A stretch of 64,000 nt of DNA from Rhodocyclales bacterium (GTDB lineage Bacteria; Pseudomonadota; Gammaproteobacteria; Burkholderiales; Rhodocyclaceae), in contig JAQGMF010000003.1 in NCBI GenBank assembly GCA_028292505.1, forward strand, positions 1-64,000, in the 5' to 3' direction. The notes under the pieces are model-generated. The model made no database searches. It saw nothing but the letters and a program-made list of their open reading frames with translations, and was not told the origin of the DNA. Below are positions 15,506-24,689 of the stretch, one piece after another. Made by a program: the position numbers and the translations under genes. The first letter of the stretch is position 1; every line of letters begins with the position of its first letter.

Positions 15506-17164
15506 TTAGCGCGATTCCTTGATGACGCGGCCTGCCGACGCCTGCACGGGCCGCGCATTGTTCGGATAGAAGCGCGTGAACACGTCGATCTGCTCGGTGG
15601 AAAGTTCGACCGGCGCTTTCATCACCAGCCATAGCACGCCTTCGGTACACGGCGGGGTGGTTAGCGAACCGATGTAGCTGATGTAGTCACGCCTGCCGGG
15701 CAGAAGATCGTTCATCTGTATCGCAAGCTGCGGTGCGTAGTCCTCGTTCTTTTCCAGCGGAAGGTTGTTCCACAGGGTCTGGATGAAGCGATTGGCCTGT
15801 CCTGCCTGCAGCAGTATGGCGACGATGGCCAGACGGCCTTCCGCATCGCGATGCACGAGATGGGCGACCATATCGAAGCCCTTGCCATCGATGCGCTCTT
15901 CCGCAGGATGATGGAAATGAAGCTGCACCAGCTCGTAGGTGCGGCCCATCACGGTGATGTGCGAGCCCGCGCCGTAAGTGACTTGAATGGTGTGGCCGTT
16001 ATCGACGATGCGGAAGTAGGATGGCTTGTAGTCGAACTGTATCGGCTCCTGGTCGACCTTGATGCCGTCGTGGATGTCGATGGGCGACTGGCGCTTGCCG
16101 TTTGTGCACACCGAGAATTCGGGATCGAGCTTGCCCCAGTTCTCCGGCCCGTCGGCGCCCTCGTAACTCCAGTGCAGATCGTGCCCGTCGCTTGTCATCG
16201 TCGGCGCAGCGGCCTTGGTTTTTTCAACGAGGGCCATTGCCGCCTGCATGGCGTTGAGCTTGCGCGGAGCGGCCGAGCTCGCCGCAGTCGCTTGCTTGTG
16301 TGCAGTCATCGCGGCGACCTGATGCGAGGCCTGCTCGGCAGCGCGCTCTGCTGCTTGCTGGTCGGCAGGCGAGCGGCGGCCGCTGCTGGCGGCCGCAGAT
16401 GCGGCTGCGCTGGAGGATGCGGCGTGCTCAGCCGCATGTTGCACCGTCGTATGTTTTTCCATTGACGAAGTGCTGGTGTGGGTGGCCATCGGTTCGGCGG
16501 GCGTCTTGTGTTCCGGCGCGGCAGCATGCGCTTCGGGCTTTGCTGCTGAGGCTTTCTCTTGCGGCTTGGCGGGCGTCTTGTCCGCAGCCTTGGGCGGCGC
16601 AGATTGAACGGGCGGTTCGTCTGTCGTCAGGCGGATGTCGGCGCGCCGCAGCATCAGTCTGTCCTTGTCCAGCTTTTCCTTTTCGCGGTCGGCTTCGCCG
16701 ATGCTGGCAAGGCGGTCGGTCGCCTGCTGGGCGGTGTTGCGCAGATCGTTCAGCGAGGCTGGTTTGCAGACTTCGTTGAAAAAGCGATCGTCGACAGTGC
16801 CGGCCTTTACGGTGATCGGAATGATGGCGTCGACCTTGTCCTCACGCAGCGTGGTGTCGTCGTCCGACAGATACACGCGCTTGACGATGATGAAGGCATG
16901 GCTGCGGCAATCGTAGCGGTTGAGTGCCCTGACCGTGCGGTAGCCATAGGCCTTGGCCTGCTCGTTGGAGAGCACGATACGCCCCCAGGCGACCTTGGTA
17001 CCCGCGTCGGAGGGCAGGATGCTGGCCCGGTCGAGTTCGACGCGCCGCACGCGATCGCTGGCCACGGTGAGCCAGTCCGCGGCTTGCACGGATGCACGAC
17101 AGCTGAGAATTCCGATCGCGCAAAACAGGATTGGGCGCAGCACAGAACGCAAAATCGGACGCAT
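15506..17164 (-). CDS. Exported alpha-carbonic anhydrase with N-terminal adhesin-E-like domain and long Ala-rich linker
   Basis: A 552-residue exported protein. A signal peptide (to about residue 28) precedes a domain like surface-adhesin protein E (ADWLTVASDRVRRVELD to FFNEVCKPA, about 29-140). A low-complexity Ala/Lys/His/Ser region (about 180-325) leads to an alpha-carbonic anhydrase domain (about 326-552). Carbonic anhydrase motifs are NGKRQSPIDI, LVQLHFHHPAEE and VAHLVHRD with three candidate zinc histidines, and YIGSLTTPPCTEGVLW. The position two before the third His, usually Glu117 in human CAII numbering, is Val here. Catalysis of CO2 hydration in the periplasm is likely but should be tested because of that change. 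Confidence 0.85.
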   Translation of the reverse strand: MRPILRSVLRPILFCAIGILSCRASVQAADWLTVASDRVRRVELDRASILPSDAGTKVAWGRIVLSNEQAKAYGYRTVRALNRYDCRSHAFIIVKRVYLSDDDTTLREDKVDAIIPITVKAGTVDDRFFNEVCKPASLNDLRNTAQQATDRLASIGEADREKEKLDKDRLMLRRADIRLTTDEPPVQSAPPKAADKTPAKPQEKASAAKPEAHAAAPEHKTPAEPMATHTSTSSMEKHTTVQHAAEHAASSSAAASAAASSGRRSPADQQAAERAAEQASHQVAAMTAHKQATAASSAAPRKLNAMQAAMALVEKTKAAAPTMTSDGHDLHWSYEGADGPENWGKLDPEFSVCTNGKRQSPIDIHDGIKVDQEPIQFDYKPSYFRIVDNGHTIQVTYGAGSHITVMGRTYELVQLHFHHPAEERIDGKGFDMVAHLVHRDAEGRLAIVAILLQAGQANRFIQTLWNNLPLEKNEDYAPQLAIQMNDLLPGRRDYISYIGSLTTPPCTEGVLWLVMKAPVELSTEQIDVFTRFYPNNARPVQASAGRVIKESR

Positions 17165-17185
17165 GCAGAGACACCACCAAGAGAG

Positions 17186-17380
17186 TCAGGTAGTAGGCAT
17201 TGCGGCTTGCGGAGGGGGAATCTTGAGGGCGGGACGCGAATCGGTCGGCTGCGGCGGGCCAAAAACAGTTACGTCCGGCATGGCAGGCGTCGTCGCTCCT
17301 GCCGTGAAGATCTTTGAATCTGACAATCCCAATTGCATACCGCCGTCACGGCTTTGCCGTGTTCGGCGAGACGGGCTCAA
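17186..17380 (-). CDS. Possible small Pro-rich ORF between exonuclease and carbonic anhydrase genes
   Basis: A 64-codon frame with a TTG start overlapping the exonuclease stop. An internal ATG (MQLGLSDSKIFTAGATTPAM) would give about 50 residues rich in Pro, Ala and Thr. No domain is recognisable and no good RBS was found, so it could be chance. It is listed because it fills the gap between two co-directional genes. Confidence 0.22.
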   Translation of the reverse strand: MSPSRRTRQSRDGGMQLGLSDSKIFTAGATTPAMPDVTVFGPPQPTDSRPALKIPPPQAAMPTT

Positions 17381-17871
17381 ACGCCCGCTGTCTGATGCAG
17401 ACGCATCCAGGTCGTCTGCAGCACGCGCGCATCGTTGCTGGCGCGATGTCGCCGCACGTTGAGTTCGCGTTCGACCGCCGAGCGCACTTCGTTCCAGTGG
17501 CGCGCATCGCAGTCGTTCATCAGTACCAGCAGATGTTCGAGCTTGAAGGTCGGGACCAGTCCGGCCGCCTCGAACAGCGCGGCAAGCCAGGTGTAGTCGT
17601 GCGCCCAGGCGTCGGAATAAACGGTTTGTCCATGCAGGCTACGGTTCAGTTGCGTCGCCACCTCGGCGGCCGGACGACCATACTCCGCCAGCGTCTCACG
17701 TGAAATGCCGTGAATGTGCTCGGCAGTCGGGTCCCAGTGCGTCCAGCCTGGCGCCGGCTGGATCAGCGAGCATTGACTGCTGCCGTCGGGCAGCACAAAG
17801 CCCACCTCGATAGGATAGCTGCCGGCGCCGAAGCCCGATGCTTCAAAGTCGATGACGATGGGCACGTTCAT
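17377..17871 (-). CDS. DnaQ-like 3'-5' exonuclease (DEDDh type)
   Basis: A 164-residue single-domain exonuclease. Exo I is VIDFEASGFG, Exo II lies in SDAWAHDYTWLAALF, and Exo III is RHRASNDARVL with the H and final D of the DEDDh set. It resembles RNase T / DNA polymerase III epsilon-like stand-alone nucleases, and its substrate (RNA or DNA ends) cannot be told. It is a member of a minus-strand gene run starting with waaL, but a 57-bp gap separates it from the upstream heptosyltransferase. Confidence 0.85.
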   Translation of the reverse strand: MNVPIVIDFEASGFGAGSYPIEVGFVLPDGSSQCSLIQPAPGWTHWDPTAEHIHGISRETLAEYGRPAAEVATQLNRSLHGQTVYSDAWAHDYTWLAALFEAAGLVPTFKLEHLLVLMNDCDARHWNEVRSAVERELNVRRHRASNDARVLQTTWMRLHQTAGV

Positions 17872-17928
17872 ATGTTGGCGATTCTACGGGCATTCGACCG
17901 AATCTCGCATAGCGCCTCAATACGGGTC

Positions 17929-18918
17929 TCAGCGCAAGCTTGCCAGGACTTCGTCGACCGTCACGTCACTGACATCCTGGCTTGGTGCCTGCAGCAGCGT
18001 GTAGGGTACGCGCCATGGATGCCAACGCGCTGCATCCGACTTGCCGAACAGGCAGACGATGGGTTTGCCTATGGCTGCGGCAAGATGCATATGTCCACCG
18101 TCGGAACACAGCACCCGATCGCACACGGAAAGCCCGGCGATCAGATCGCTCAACTGGAGGGTCGGACAGGCATGTACGGGTAGTTCGCTACATGCTGCAA
18201 GAATCGCTGCGGCCTTGCGGTCGTCGCCGGGATGCAGCGGATTACTCTCGTCGCCGGGCGACCAAAATAATGCAAAATGAATATCCGGTTTCTCGGCATG
18301 CATGCGCTGCAGGACTTCGATGAAGCGTTCCACCGGCCAGCGCTGCGAAGGTTTGCGCGAGCTGATATGCACACCGATCAATTGCCTGTCTGTCGACGCG
18401 TCGGCGCCTAGACGTGCACGGATGGCATGCTGGACTTCATCACGCGGATAGATATGCGCCTGCGTCAGGTCATCTGGAATTATGCCCAATGCATGCAGGA
18501 CATTGGCTGTGCGTTCGACCTCGTGTTGCGCGGCCGGATCGGGCGGAACCTCGTCTTGCGCAATCACCTTCTTGGCACCAACCAGCCAGGCCATGCGCTG
18601 GGCGCTGGCTTGCGCGCCGCTGGCGGGCAGCAGCACGAGGTCCAGATCGGCATGGCGCAAACGCCACAGCACGCGCAGGCGTTGCCACAGCGCGCCGAGC
18701 CTGCTTTCGCCATGCGCCAAGTGTTTGGCCTTGGTATAGGCGAACACCGCGTCCAGGTCAGGATTGCCGCGTAACACCTCGGCGTTGTAGCGCGTGACGA
18801 GTGCGCCGATCCAGGCGTCCGGATACTGTTGGCGCAGGCGCTGGATCAATGGCAGCGTACATACCAGGTCACCGATGTTGTCGCGGCGGATGACGAGGAT
18901 GCGGCTGTACGCGTGCAT
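17929..18918 (-). CDS. Glycosyltransferase family 9 (heptosyltransferase-like)
   Basis: A 329-residue GT-B enzyme of lipopolysaccharide core assembly, acting on the cytoplasmic face with ADP-heptose-like donors. The family N-terminus is RILVIRRDNIGDLVCTLPLI. The donor-binding region includes GVHISSRKPSQRWPVERF and LCSDGGHMHLAAAIGKPIV followed by CLFG. The open frame begins upstream at 19050, but that extension lies inside waaL and is Cys/Trp-rich, so the ATG at 18918 is the start. It is separated from waaL by 13 bp and probably co-transcribed. Confidence 0.9.
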   Translation of the reverse strand: MHAYSRILVIRRDNIGDLVCTLPLIQRLRQQYPDAWIGALVTRYNAEVLRGNPDLDAVFAYTKAKHLAHGESRLGALWQRLRVLWRLRHADLDLVLLPASGAQASAQRMAWLVGAKKVIAQDEVPPDPAAQHEVERTANVLHALGIIPDDLTQAHIYPRDEVQHAIRARLGADASTDRQLIGVHISSRKPSQRWPVERFIEVLQRMHAEKPDIHFALFWSPGDESNPLHPGDDRKAAAILAACSELPVHACPTLQLSDLIAGLSVCDRVLCSDGGHMHLAAAIGKPIVCLFGKSDAARWHPWRVPYTLLQAPSQDVSDVTVDEVLASLR

Positions 18919-18931
18919 TGTGAAGGCGCCG

Positions 18932-20206
18932 TTATTGGGGGCTGGCTTTGCGACGTTTGGCGGACGCCAGCAGCAAGCCGAGGCACACCATCGCCAGCAT
19001 GCCATGTTCATGATGCAAGGTGGTGTTGAACATGCCGCCGGCGAAGACAATGAACCAACCCGTCGCGCCCGCGCCCCAGCTTAGCCACTCCGCAGTCGTC
19101 GCGTCAGCTGCCGGCCGCCGGCACAACAATGCGCCCAGCCAGGCAAAGCACAATGCCAGCAGCGCTGCGATGCCGATAATGCCGCGTTCGGCGAGTGTGT
19201 TGAAGAATAGATTGTGCGCATGGCTGGAGAACAGGTAGTGCTCCTGCGCATAGATTTCGCCGCGCGCCGTCACCCAGCGCTGGATCTGCTCGGGCGAGAT
19301 GGCGGAGAAGTTTGCCGGCCCCACCCCCGTGAGCGGACGATGGCGCCAGACTTCGATGGCGGTATGCGCCGCTTCGGCGCGCGCGGAGGTCAAGCTGCCC
19401 GCCCTGATATTCACTTCGGTTTTCTCGATCTGCTTGGGGTCGAGTGCCAGGGCACCGCTCGCCACAATCAGGCCGGCGACGACAATCGGCCACAGCCTGA
19501 TTTTCTTCGTGCGGCAAAATACAAGCAGAAAGACGACGGTGGACAGGATGTACGCGACGAGTGCCCCGCGACTGCCGAACGAGATCATCACCCCGAGCAT
19601 GATCAGCGCGGCGAGCGCTGTCAGGGCCCGCTTGAGATTGCTGCGGACCGTTGTCGTGAACCATTCCGCGCAAGCCAGCACCACAGTGAGGCCTCCAATG
19701 CCCATGCCATAAAGCGCCGAATGATTGACATGACCGACAGAGTTCAACTGCAGCCATTCGCGTTTCGGGTCGGTATGCAGCATCCAATAACCTTGTATGA
19801 CACCGGCAAGCGTGGCGACGATGAGGCAGACCAGCAGTATCGTGATTTGTTTTGTCGTCAGTCGCGACCGTGCCAACATCCAGCCGAGCGAAACATAACC
19901 GGCGATATCGCCGAGCTCATGCCACTTGTGCGGATAGGGCGAACTGACTATGACACTGGCAAGCGGCACGGCGAGCAGTGCTGTGAATAACAGGTCCCAG
20001 CGCACCGAGAGCGAGCCCCAGTTGCGCGTCCACGCGCTGCGGCCAATCCACAACAGCAGGAACAATCCCCAGAAGATATTCTTCGGCGCCTCGACCAGTG
20101 GCAGTGCGATGGAAAACAGGCATAGCAGCGTGAATTCGGCGCAGTTGAGTGAGCGATTGAGCGAGCCTTCGAGCGAGTTTTCAAGAGCACTGTCTGCAAG
20201 CGGCAT
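18932..20206 (-). CDS. waaL: O-antigen ligase family protein (Wzy_C)
   Basis: A polytopic inner-membrane protein of about 424 residues that transfers undecaprenyl-linked glycans to lipid A-core, or polymerises them. There are about 11-12 membrane segments. The large periplasmic loop carries VWRHRPLTGVGPANF and the ligase hallmark HAHNLFFNTLAERGIIG. The N-terminus is uncertain. A frame is open from 20305, but the ATG at 20206 (MPLADSALENSLEG) leaves room for a divergent promoter with the GT4 gene at 20308. Heptosyltransferase-like neighbours on both sides support a lipopolysaccharide role. WaaL versus Wzy cannot be fully separated by sequence. Confidence 0.85.
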   Translation of the reverse strand: MPLADSALENSLEGSLNRSLNCAEFTLLCLFSIALPLVEAPKNIFWGLFLLLWIGRSAWTRNWGSLSVRWDLLFTALLAVPLASVIVSSPYPHKWHELGDIAGYVSLGWMLARSRLTTKQITILLVCLIVATLAGVIQGYWMLHTDPKREWLQLNSVGHVNHSALYGMGIGGLTVVLACAEWFTTTVRSNLKRALTALAALIMLGVMISFGSRGALVAYILSTVVFLLVFCRTKKIRLWPIVVAGLIVASGALALDPKQIEKTEVNIRAGSLTSARAEAAHTAIEVWRHRPLTGVGPANFSAISPEQIQRWVTARGEIYAQEHYLFSSHAHNLFFNTLAERGIIGIAALLALCFAWLGALLCRRPAADATTAEWLSWGAGATGWFIVFAGGMFNTTLHHEHGMLAMVCLGLLLASAKRRKASPQ

Positions 20207-20307
20207 GTCGGGAAATGGCGGGTCAGTGGGGCGCCAATGATAGCGCAGCACCGTGAGTCTCGTGTCGTCGCTTACAATTGCGGCTTGCCAACCCGCTTGC
20301 CGCACTC

Positions 20308-21426
20308 ATGTCATCCAACCCATCACGCCATATATTGCTCGCTATCGATTCCCTGACGGGGCGCGGCGCGGAGAAGGTCGTGGTGAATCTGGGCGAGGCC
20401 TTGATACAACTCGGGCACCGCGTCAGCATCGTCATCTACGAGGATATTGTCGAATTCGAGGTCGATGCGCGCATTCGCATCCATCGTCTCCAGCCTGCTG
20501 TGCGAGGTCGCGCCCGCTTGCTCAGCCGCCTGACAGATAACGCCAATGTGCGCCTGTTCAAGGCACTCCTGGGTCGCATCGAAGCGGAGCTAGGTCAGGT
20601 GGATCTGATTCTCTCGGCCTTGCCGCGCATCGATCGCATCCTGTCGCGCATCAAGGACAAGCGCATTCATCACGTCATCCACAATGCACTTTCCCTGCAG
20701 AACGGTATCCGCAAGAATGGCTGGCGCAAAAAGCTGTCGCGCATCTGGCATGCCAAACGCATGTACGACGGCCGTCAGATCATCGGCGTATCCGCGGGTG
20801 TGGGCGAGGATTTGAAAACCTTCGTCAAGGTGCGTCCCGCCGCGTTGCGCACCATCTACAATCCGTTCCATTTCGATCGCCTGCTGGGCCTCGCCGCCGC
20901 GCCTTTCACGCCGCCGGTTGCGGACTACATCTTGCATGTCGGTGCGTTCACGCTCAAACAGAAACGCCAGGACGTACTCATCGAGGCGTTTGCCGCGTCA
21001 GAATTACAATGTCATCTGGTATTGCTCGGCAAGGGGCGCGACGAAGCGAAGATCCGCGATATTGCCAAGCGTTGTGGCGTCGAGGATCGCGTCATCCTGG
21101 CAGGCTTCCAGGCCAATCCCTATCCATGGATTCGTCATGCGCGCCTGCTCGTGCTCTCGTCCGACTACGAAGGCTTCGGCAATGTATTGGTCGAAGCAAT
21201 GGTGGTCGGCACGCCTGTGCTCTCGACGGACTGTCCGGCGGGGCCCGGCGAAATTCTCGCCGGCGCGATGCATGACGCGCTGGTGCCGGTAGGTGACGTA
21301 CAGGCGCTGGCGAAGAAAATGAAAATATTCCATGCACAGCCACCGCGCATCGACGCACAAAGCCTGGATCGCTTCGCCGCCAGCACCGTTGCCAATGAAT
21401 ACCTCAAGCTGATCGATCAGAAATGA
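20308..21426 (+). CDS. Glycosyltransferase family 4
   Basis: A 372-residue GT-B glycosyltransferase. N-terminal signature: HILLAIDSLTGRGAEKVVVN. Middle: YILHVGAFTLKQKRQDVLIE. C-terminal donor site: LVLSSDYEGFGNVLVEAMVV followed by GTPVLSTDCPAGPGEIL, with the EX7E pattern typical of the family. The ATG at 20308 (MSSNPSRHILLA) is preferred over the upstream TTG at 20278. It ends with a 4-bp overlap (ATGA) with the GT9 gene, so the two are translationally coupled. It probably adds a sugar to the lipopolysaccharide core. Confidence 0.9.
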   Translation: MSSNPSRHILLAIDSLTGRGAEKVVVNLGEALIQLGHRVSIVIYEDIVEFEVDARIRIHRLQPAVRGRARLLSRLTDNANVRLFKALLGRIEAELGQVDLILSALPRIDRILSRIKDKRIHHVIHNALSLQNGIRKNGWRKKLSRIWHAKRMYDGRQIIGVSAGVGEDLKTFVKVRPAALRTIYNPFHFDRLLGLAAAPFTPPVADYILHVGAFTLKQKRQDVLIEAFAASELQCHLVLLGKGRDEAKIRDIAKRCGVEDRVILAGFQANPYPWIRHARLLVLSSDYEGFGNVLVEAMVVGTPVLSTDCPAGPGEILAGAMHDALVPVGDVQALAKKMKIFHAQPPRIDAQSLDRFAASTVANEYLKLIDQK

Positions 21427-22445
21427 AAATTCTCATCGTCAAACGCGACAAGCTCGGCGACATGCTTCTCACCACACCGATGCTGGCCTGGCTCAAACAA
21501 GCCTTGCCGGGTGTGGAATTGCATGTACTGGCCAACGATTACAACGCCTGGGTGATCGACGGCAACACCGATGCCGATCGCATATGGGCCTTGCCGCGTG
21601 TGCGTCACGCCGGCAAGCTGCGTATCGGCGCCGCGCTGCAGACTGTGCGCATGTTGTGGCAACTACGGCGACAGAAGTTCGATTGGGTGCTGGTCGGCAA
21701 TGGCGAAGAATCGCCGCGCGCCATCGAGCGTGGCTTGTCGGTGCGCGGCGCGCGTACCGTGGCATATGTCAAACAGGTAAATAATTGGGCGCGTCTGACG
21801 CATCCGCAGCCTGTGCCGCAGGACATGCATGAAAGCCGCCGTCTGGCAAATCTTGCGGCACCCGTCGGCGTGCCTCTGCCTGCGGAATTGCCTGCGCCGT
21901 GTTACGTGCTGCCGCAGTCCGGACACGAATTCGCGACAGCATGGTTGGCACAGCATGGCCTGGCGACGAAAGGCTACGCCGTGCTGGGTCTCGGTGCGCG
22001 CCGCGCCAAGAAGCAACCTTCAACGGCGCAAGTACTCGAATGGTCGGCAGAGATCGCGCAGCGCTGGGGACTCAAGACGGTATTCATGTGGACGCCCGGC
22101 AAGAGTGACAACCCGCTCTATCCTGGTGATGACGAAGTGGCCGAACCCGTGCTCGCCGCAAATTCGCCACACATAGTGCCTTTTCGCGGCCCGCTCAAGG
22201 AAGCCATTGCACTTGTATGGCATGCGCGCACGTCACTGTTTCCCGACAGTGGATTGATGCATTTCGCTGCGGCGAGTCCGGGTGGCGTGCTCGGTTTTTT
22301 TGCCGAGACTGACGTATCGCCCGCTCCTGCGCAATGGGGACCGATAGGCCCGAAAGCGCGCTGGCTCGACGCCGAGCGCTCGGTGTCGGAGCTGGATTCG
22401 GAGCAGGTATTGGACGTGTTGGCTGAGCTAATGGGCCCCGTGTAG
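21423..22445 (+). CDS. Glycosyltransferase family 9 (heptosyltransferase-like)
   Basis: A 340-residue GT9 enzyme: MKILIVKRDKLGDMLLTTPM at the N-terminus, VFMWTPGKSDNPLYPGDDEV in the middle, and SLFPDSGLMHFAAASPGGVL in the donor pocket. It overlaps the upstream GT4 gene by 4 bp. It ends convergent with the MATE gene. The N-terminal half has no obvious acceptor clue. Confidence 0.9.
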   Translation: MKILIVKRDKLGDMLLTTPMLAWLKQALPGVELHVLANDYNAWVIDGNTDADRIWALPRVRHAGKLRIGAALQTVRMLWQLRRQKFDWVLVGNGEESPRAIERGLSVRGARTVAYVKQVNNWARLTHPQPVPQDMHESRRLANLAAPVGVPLPAELPAPCYVLPQSGHEFATAWLAQHGLATKGYAVLGLGARRAKKQPSTAQVLEWSAEIAQRWGLKTVFMWTPGKSDNPLYPGDDEVAEPVLAANSPHIVPFRGPLKEAIALVWHARTSLFPDSGLMHFAAASPGGVLGFFAETDVSPAPAQWGPIGPKARWLDAERSVSELDSEQVLDVLAELMGPV

Positions 22446-22479
22446 ATTGGCGTGGAGCAAAGCCAGGCCAACCCCAATG

Positions 22480-23862
22480 TCATATTTGTGACTTCTGGCG
22501 ACGCCGATGGTAAACCATGATGGCGGCATAGCAGGCGCTGGCGGTAAAAGCCGCACCTATGGTTGCGTAGTAGAATCCGCTTATCCCCTGCTTGCCCAGC
22601 CCAATGACCATCCAGCCATGGAAGCAAAGGAGCCAGCCGCAAAACAGGCGTATGCCCCACGAACAGACGATACTTACCGGCACAAGCCGACCAGTAATCT
22701 TCAATCCACGTAGCGTCTGACCGGTGACGGTTTGAAAGGCGAGCGCAACTTGATTCATGGCCAAAAGCGGCATAAGTGTGATCGCAATCTCGCGAACTGC
22801 GGGATCAATCGAATATTTGTGGACAATCCAGGTCGCAGCAAGCCATATGCATATTCCGATCAAGGCCGAACCTGCACAAGCTAATGCGACGCTGACAAAC
22901 ACGACCTGCCAGATGCGCCTGGTTTGTGCTGCACCGGCGGCTTTTCCGACTTGCGCCATTGCTGCGGTCGCGATCGACATCGGATACATGTAACAAATGG
23001 ACCCGAGGTTGCCCAGGACCCTGTTGGCGCCGACAACTGCCGTTCCAAGCGGCGACACAAACAGAGACACCAATGAGGAGCCGGTGATCTCAATAAAAGT
23101 GGAAGCCCCCATTGGAAAACCCACACTGCATAAGTTTCGTATCTCCTTGAATTGCGGCGCCGTCCAGCCTCTAAGCAAGCCCAGATCGCGAACAATTTTA
23201 GATTTTGCGAAATAGCACAATGCGGACAGTGCAAGTCCTGTATTGATAATGCTTACTGCTACTGCGCAGCCCGTAACGCCCAGCGGCCGCATGCCTAACC
23301 AGCCCAAGGCCAGCGCTGGCGACAAGAACAAATGTACTGCCGCACTGACGAGCCCAAATTGCATAAGCATGCGTGGCTTGCTAAGTGCATTGAGCATTGC
23401 GCCACACACACGATAGAGCAGCAGGGCCGGCAGACCGATTGCGAGTACCGTTAAATATGATCGAACGCGTCCATTGAGGTCCGCACTCATGTCGGACATG
23501 CCCAGCGCCCATCCGGGGAACAGCATCAGACTCATCCCGAGCAGCCCCAGGAGCAAGGCAAGCCAGCAACCCTGATGAAAAATCGTCGGCAGCCGCCGCA
23601 GCGCTTGCGCACCATATTCGTGAGCTGCAACAGGCGTGGTGCCCTGAACGATGCTGGAAAAAGCCAGCATGATGGAGATATACAGCCCGGCGCCAATGCC
23701 AAGGGTTGCCAGCTCAGGGCCTCCCAGGCGTCCCGCGATCAGCGTGTCCACAACAGTCGTGCTCATGAGCGCCAATTGCGCCACCAGTATCGGCATCGCG
23801 TGGGAGACGAGAGCTTTGCCGACCTCTACTGAATTCGGCTTGGATAACGTAGTGACCGACAT
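22480..23862 (-). CDS. MATE family efflux transporter
   Basis: A 460-residue, 12-helix inner-membrane antiporter. The two six-helix halves start with SHAMPILVAQLALMSTTVVD and FKEIRNLCSVGFPMGASTFI. Typical MATE patterns such as DTLIAGRLGGPELATLGIGA are present. It would export drugs or cationic metabolites, though a flippase role is possible given the surrounding lipopolysaccharide genes. A 13-bp palindrome CCAGATCATCTGG (23909-23921) lies 47 bp upstream of the start. Confidence 0.9.
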   Translation of the reverse strand: MSVTTLSKPNSVEVGKALVSHAMPILVAQLALMSTTVVDTLIAGRLGGPELATLGIGAGLYISIMLAFSSIVQGTTPVAAHEYGAQALRRLPTIFHQGCWLALLLGLLGMSLMLFPGWALGMSDMSADLNGRVRSYLTVLAIGLPALLLYRVCGAMLNALSKPRMLMQFGLVSAAVHLFLSPALALGWLGMRPLGVTGCAVAVSIINTGLALSALCYFAKSKIVRDLGLLRGWTAPQFKEIRNLCSVGFPMGASTFIEITGSSLVSLFVSPLGTAVVGANRVLGNLGSICYMYPMSIATAAMAQVGKAAGAAQTRRIWQVVFVSVALACAGSALIGICIWLAATWIVHKYSIDPAVREIAITLMPLLAMNQVALAFQTVTGQTLRGLKITGRLVPVSIVCSWGIRLFCGWLLCFHGWMVIGLGKQGISGFYYATIGAAFTASACYAAIMVYHRRRQKSQI

Positions 23863-23908
23863 TCTGTCTGAGCCTGTCTGATTTTTTGGGGACGGCGCCT
23901 GATCAACG

Positions 23909-23921
23909 CCAGATCATCTGG
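23909..23921. promoter_or_regulatory. Short palindrome upstream of the MATE gene
   Basis: CCAGATCATCTGG is a perfect dyad around a central C, in the promoter-distance range of the MATE start. It could be an operator for a local repressor, but no regulator gene is adjacent and a short palindrome may be chance. Confidence 0.25.
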
Positions 23922-24079
23922 TGACAATGACGGATGCGTACTATACCGTTACGCATATGGGCATGATAATAATATTCCAAAGGCGTTTTCAAAACGGGCG
24001 CTGCAGCACGGCTTGGCGGGCGCGTTGCAACGACCACGCGCGATGCTTTTGGTGGCCCGCTTGGGGCAGAAGGTGAGGT

Positions 24080-24679
24080 CTACTTCTTGCCGTACAAATA
24101 CGGATTCAGCGTCGCGTCGTTGTACATCTTGAACTGGCGATAGACCTTGTAGTACGCCGTGCCTGCCGCGCAGTCGGTCAACAAGCGTTCAAGGCATGCG
24201 GCCAGATCGTTGCGCTGTTCCACCAGCCGTGCATGCTTGGTGCGGCAGGCCGCGATGTGTTCGGCGCTGGCATCGTCGCGTTGGGTCTGAAAACCCATAT
24301 GGAATATCTTCAGAGCCAGGATGGAGATGCGGTCGATAATGCTGCCGGCGGTCTCGCTGTTGAGGCGACAACCGGGCCGCTGCATCACGTCGGCGAAGGC
24401 CGACAGGATGACCTCGTCCATGCGCTCGATGGCGTCATTGCGCTTCTGGTTGTAGCCGTCGATGGCGCGCTTGTTCGCCGCGATCTCGCTATCCGCCACG
24501 TCTTTGCGTCGCGCCAGATCTTCTTCGTCCCACAGCAGGTTGTTGAAACGGTGATTGAGTTCGATGAATTGCCACAGGCCTTCGCCGAATTGCGGCGGCG
24601 CCTGCTTCGCCCAGCTGCGGTCGGCAACGCATTTGTCATGGAAGGTGATGATGTCGGCTGGCGCGATGATGGCTTTCAT
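24080..24679 (-). CDS. DUF4254 domain protein
   Basis: A 199-residue soluble, helical protein beginning MKAIIAPADIITFHDKCVAD. The frame is open far upstream, but that extension only shadows the heptosyltransferase gene. Conserved blocks include QFIELNHRFNNLLWDEEDLA and ETAGSIIDRISILALKIFHM. DUF4254 proteins are usually found in lipopolysaccharide core loci next to GT9 genes, as here (10 bp after the GT9 stop). The biochemical function is unknown to me. Confidence 0.85.
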   Translation of the reverse strand: MKAIIAPADIITFHDKCVADRSWAKQAPPQFGEGLWQFIELNHRFNNLLWDEEDLARRKDVADSEIAANKRAIDGYNQKRNDAIERMDEVILSAFADVMQRPGCRLNSETAGSIIDRISILALKIFHMGFQTQRDDASAEHIAACRTKHARLVEQRNDLAACLERLLTDCAAGTAYYKVYRQFKMYNDATLNPYLYGKK

Positions 24680-24689
24680 GGGGCTTTGC

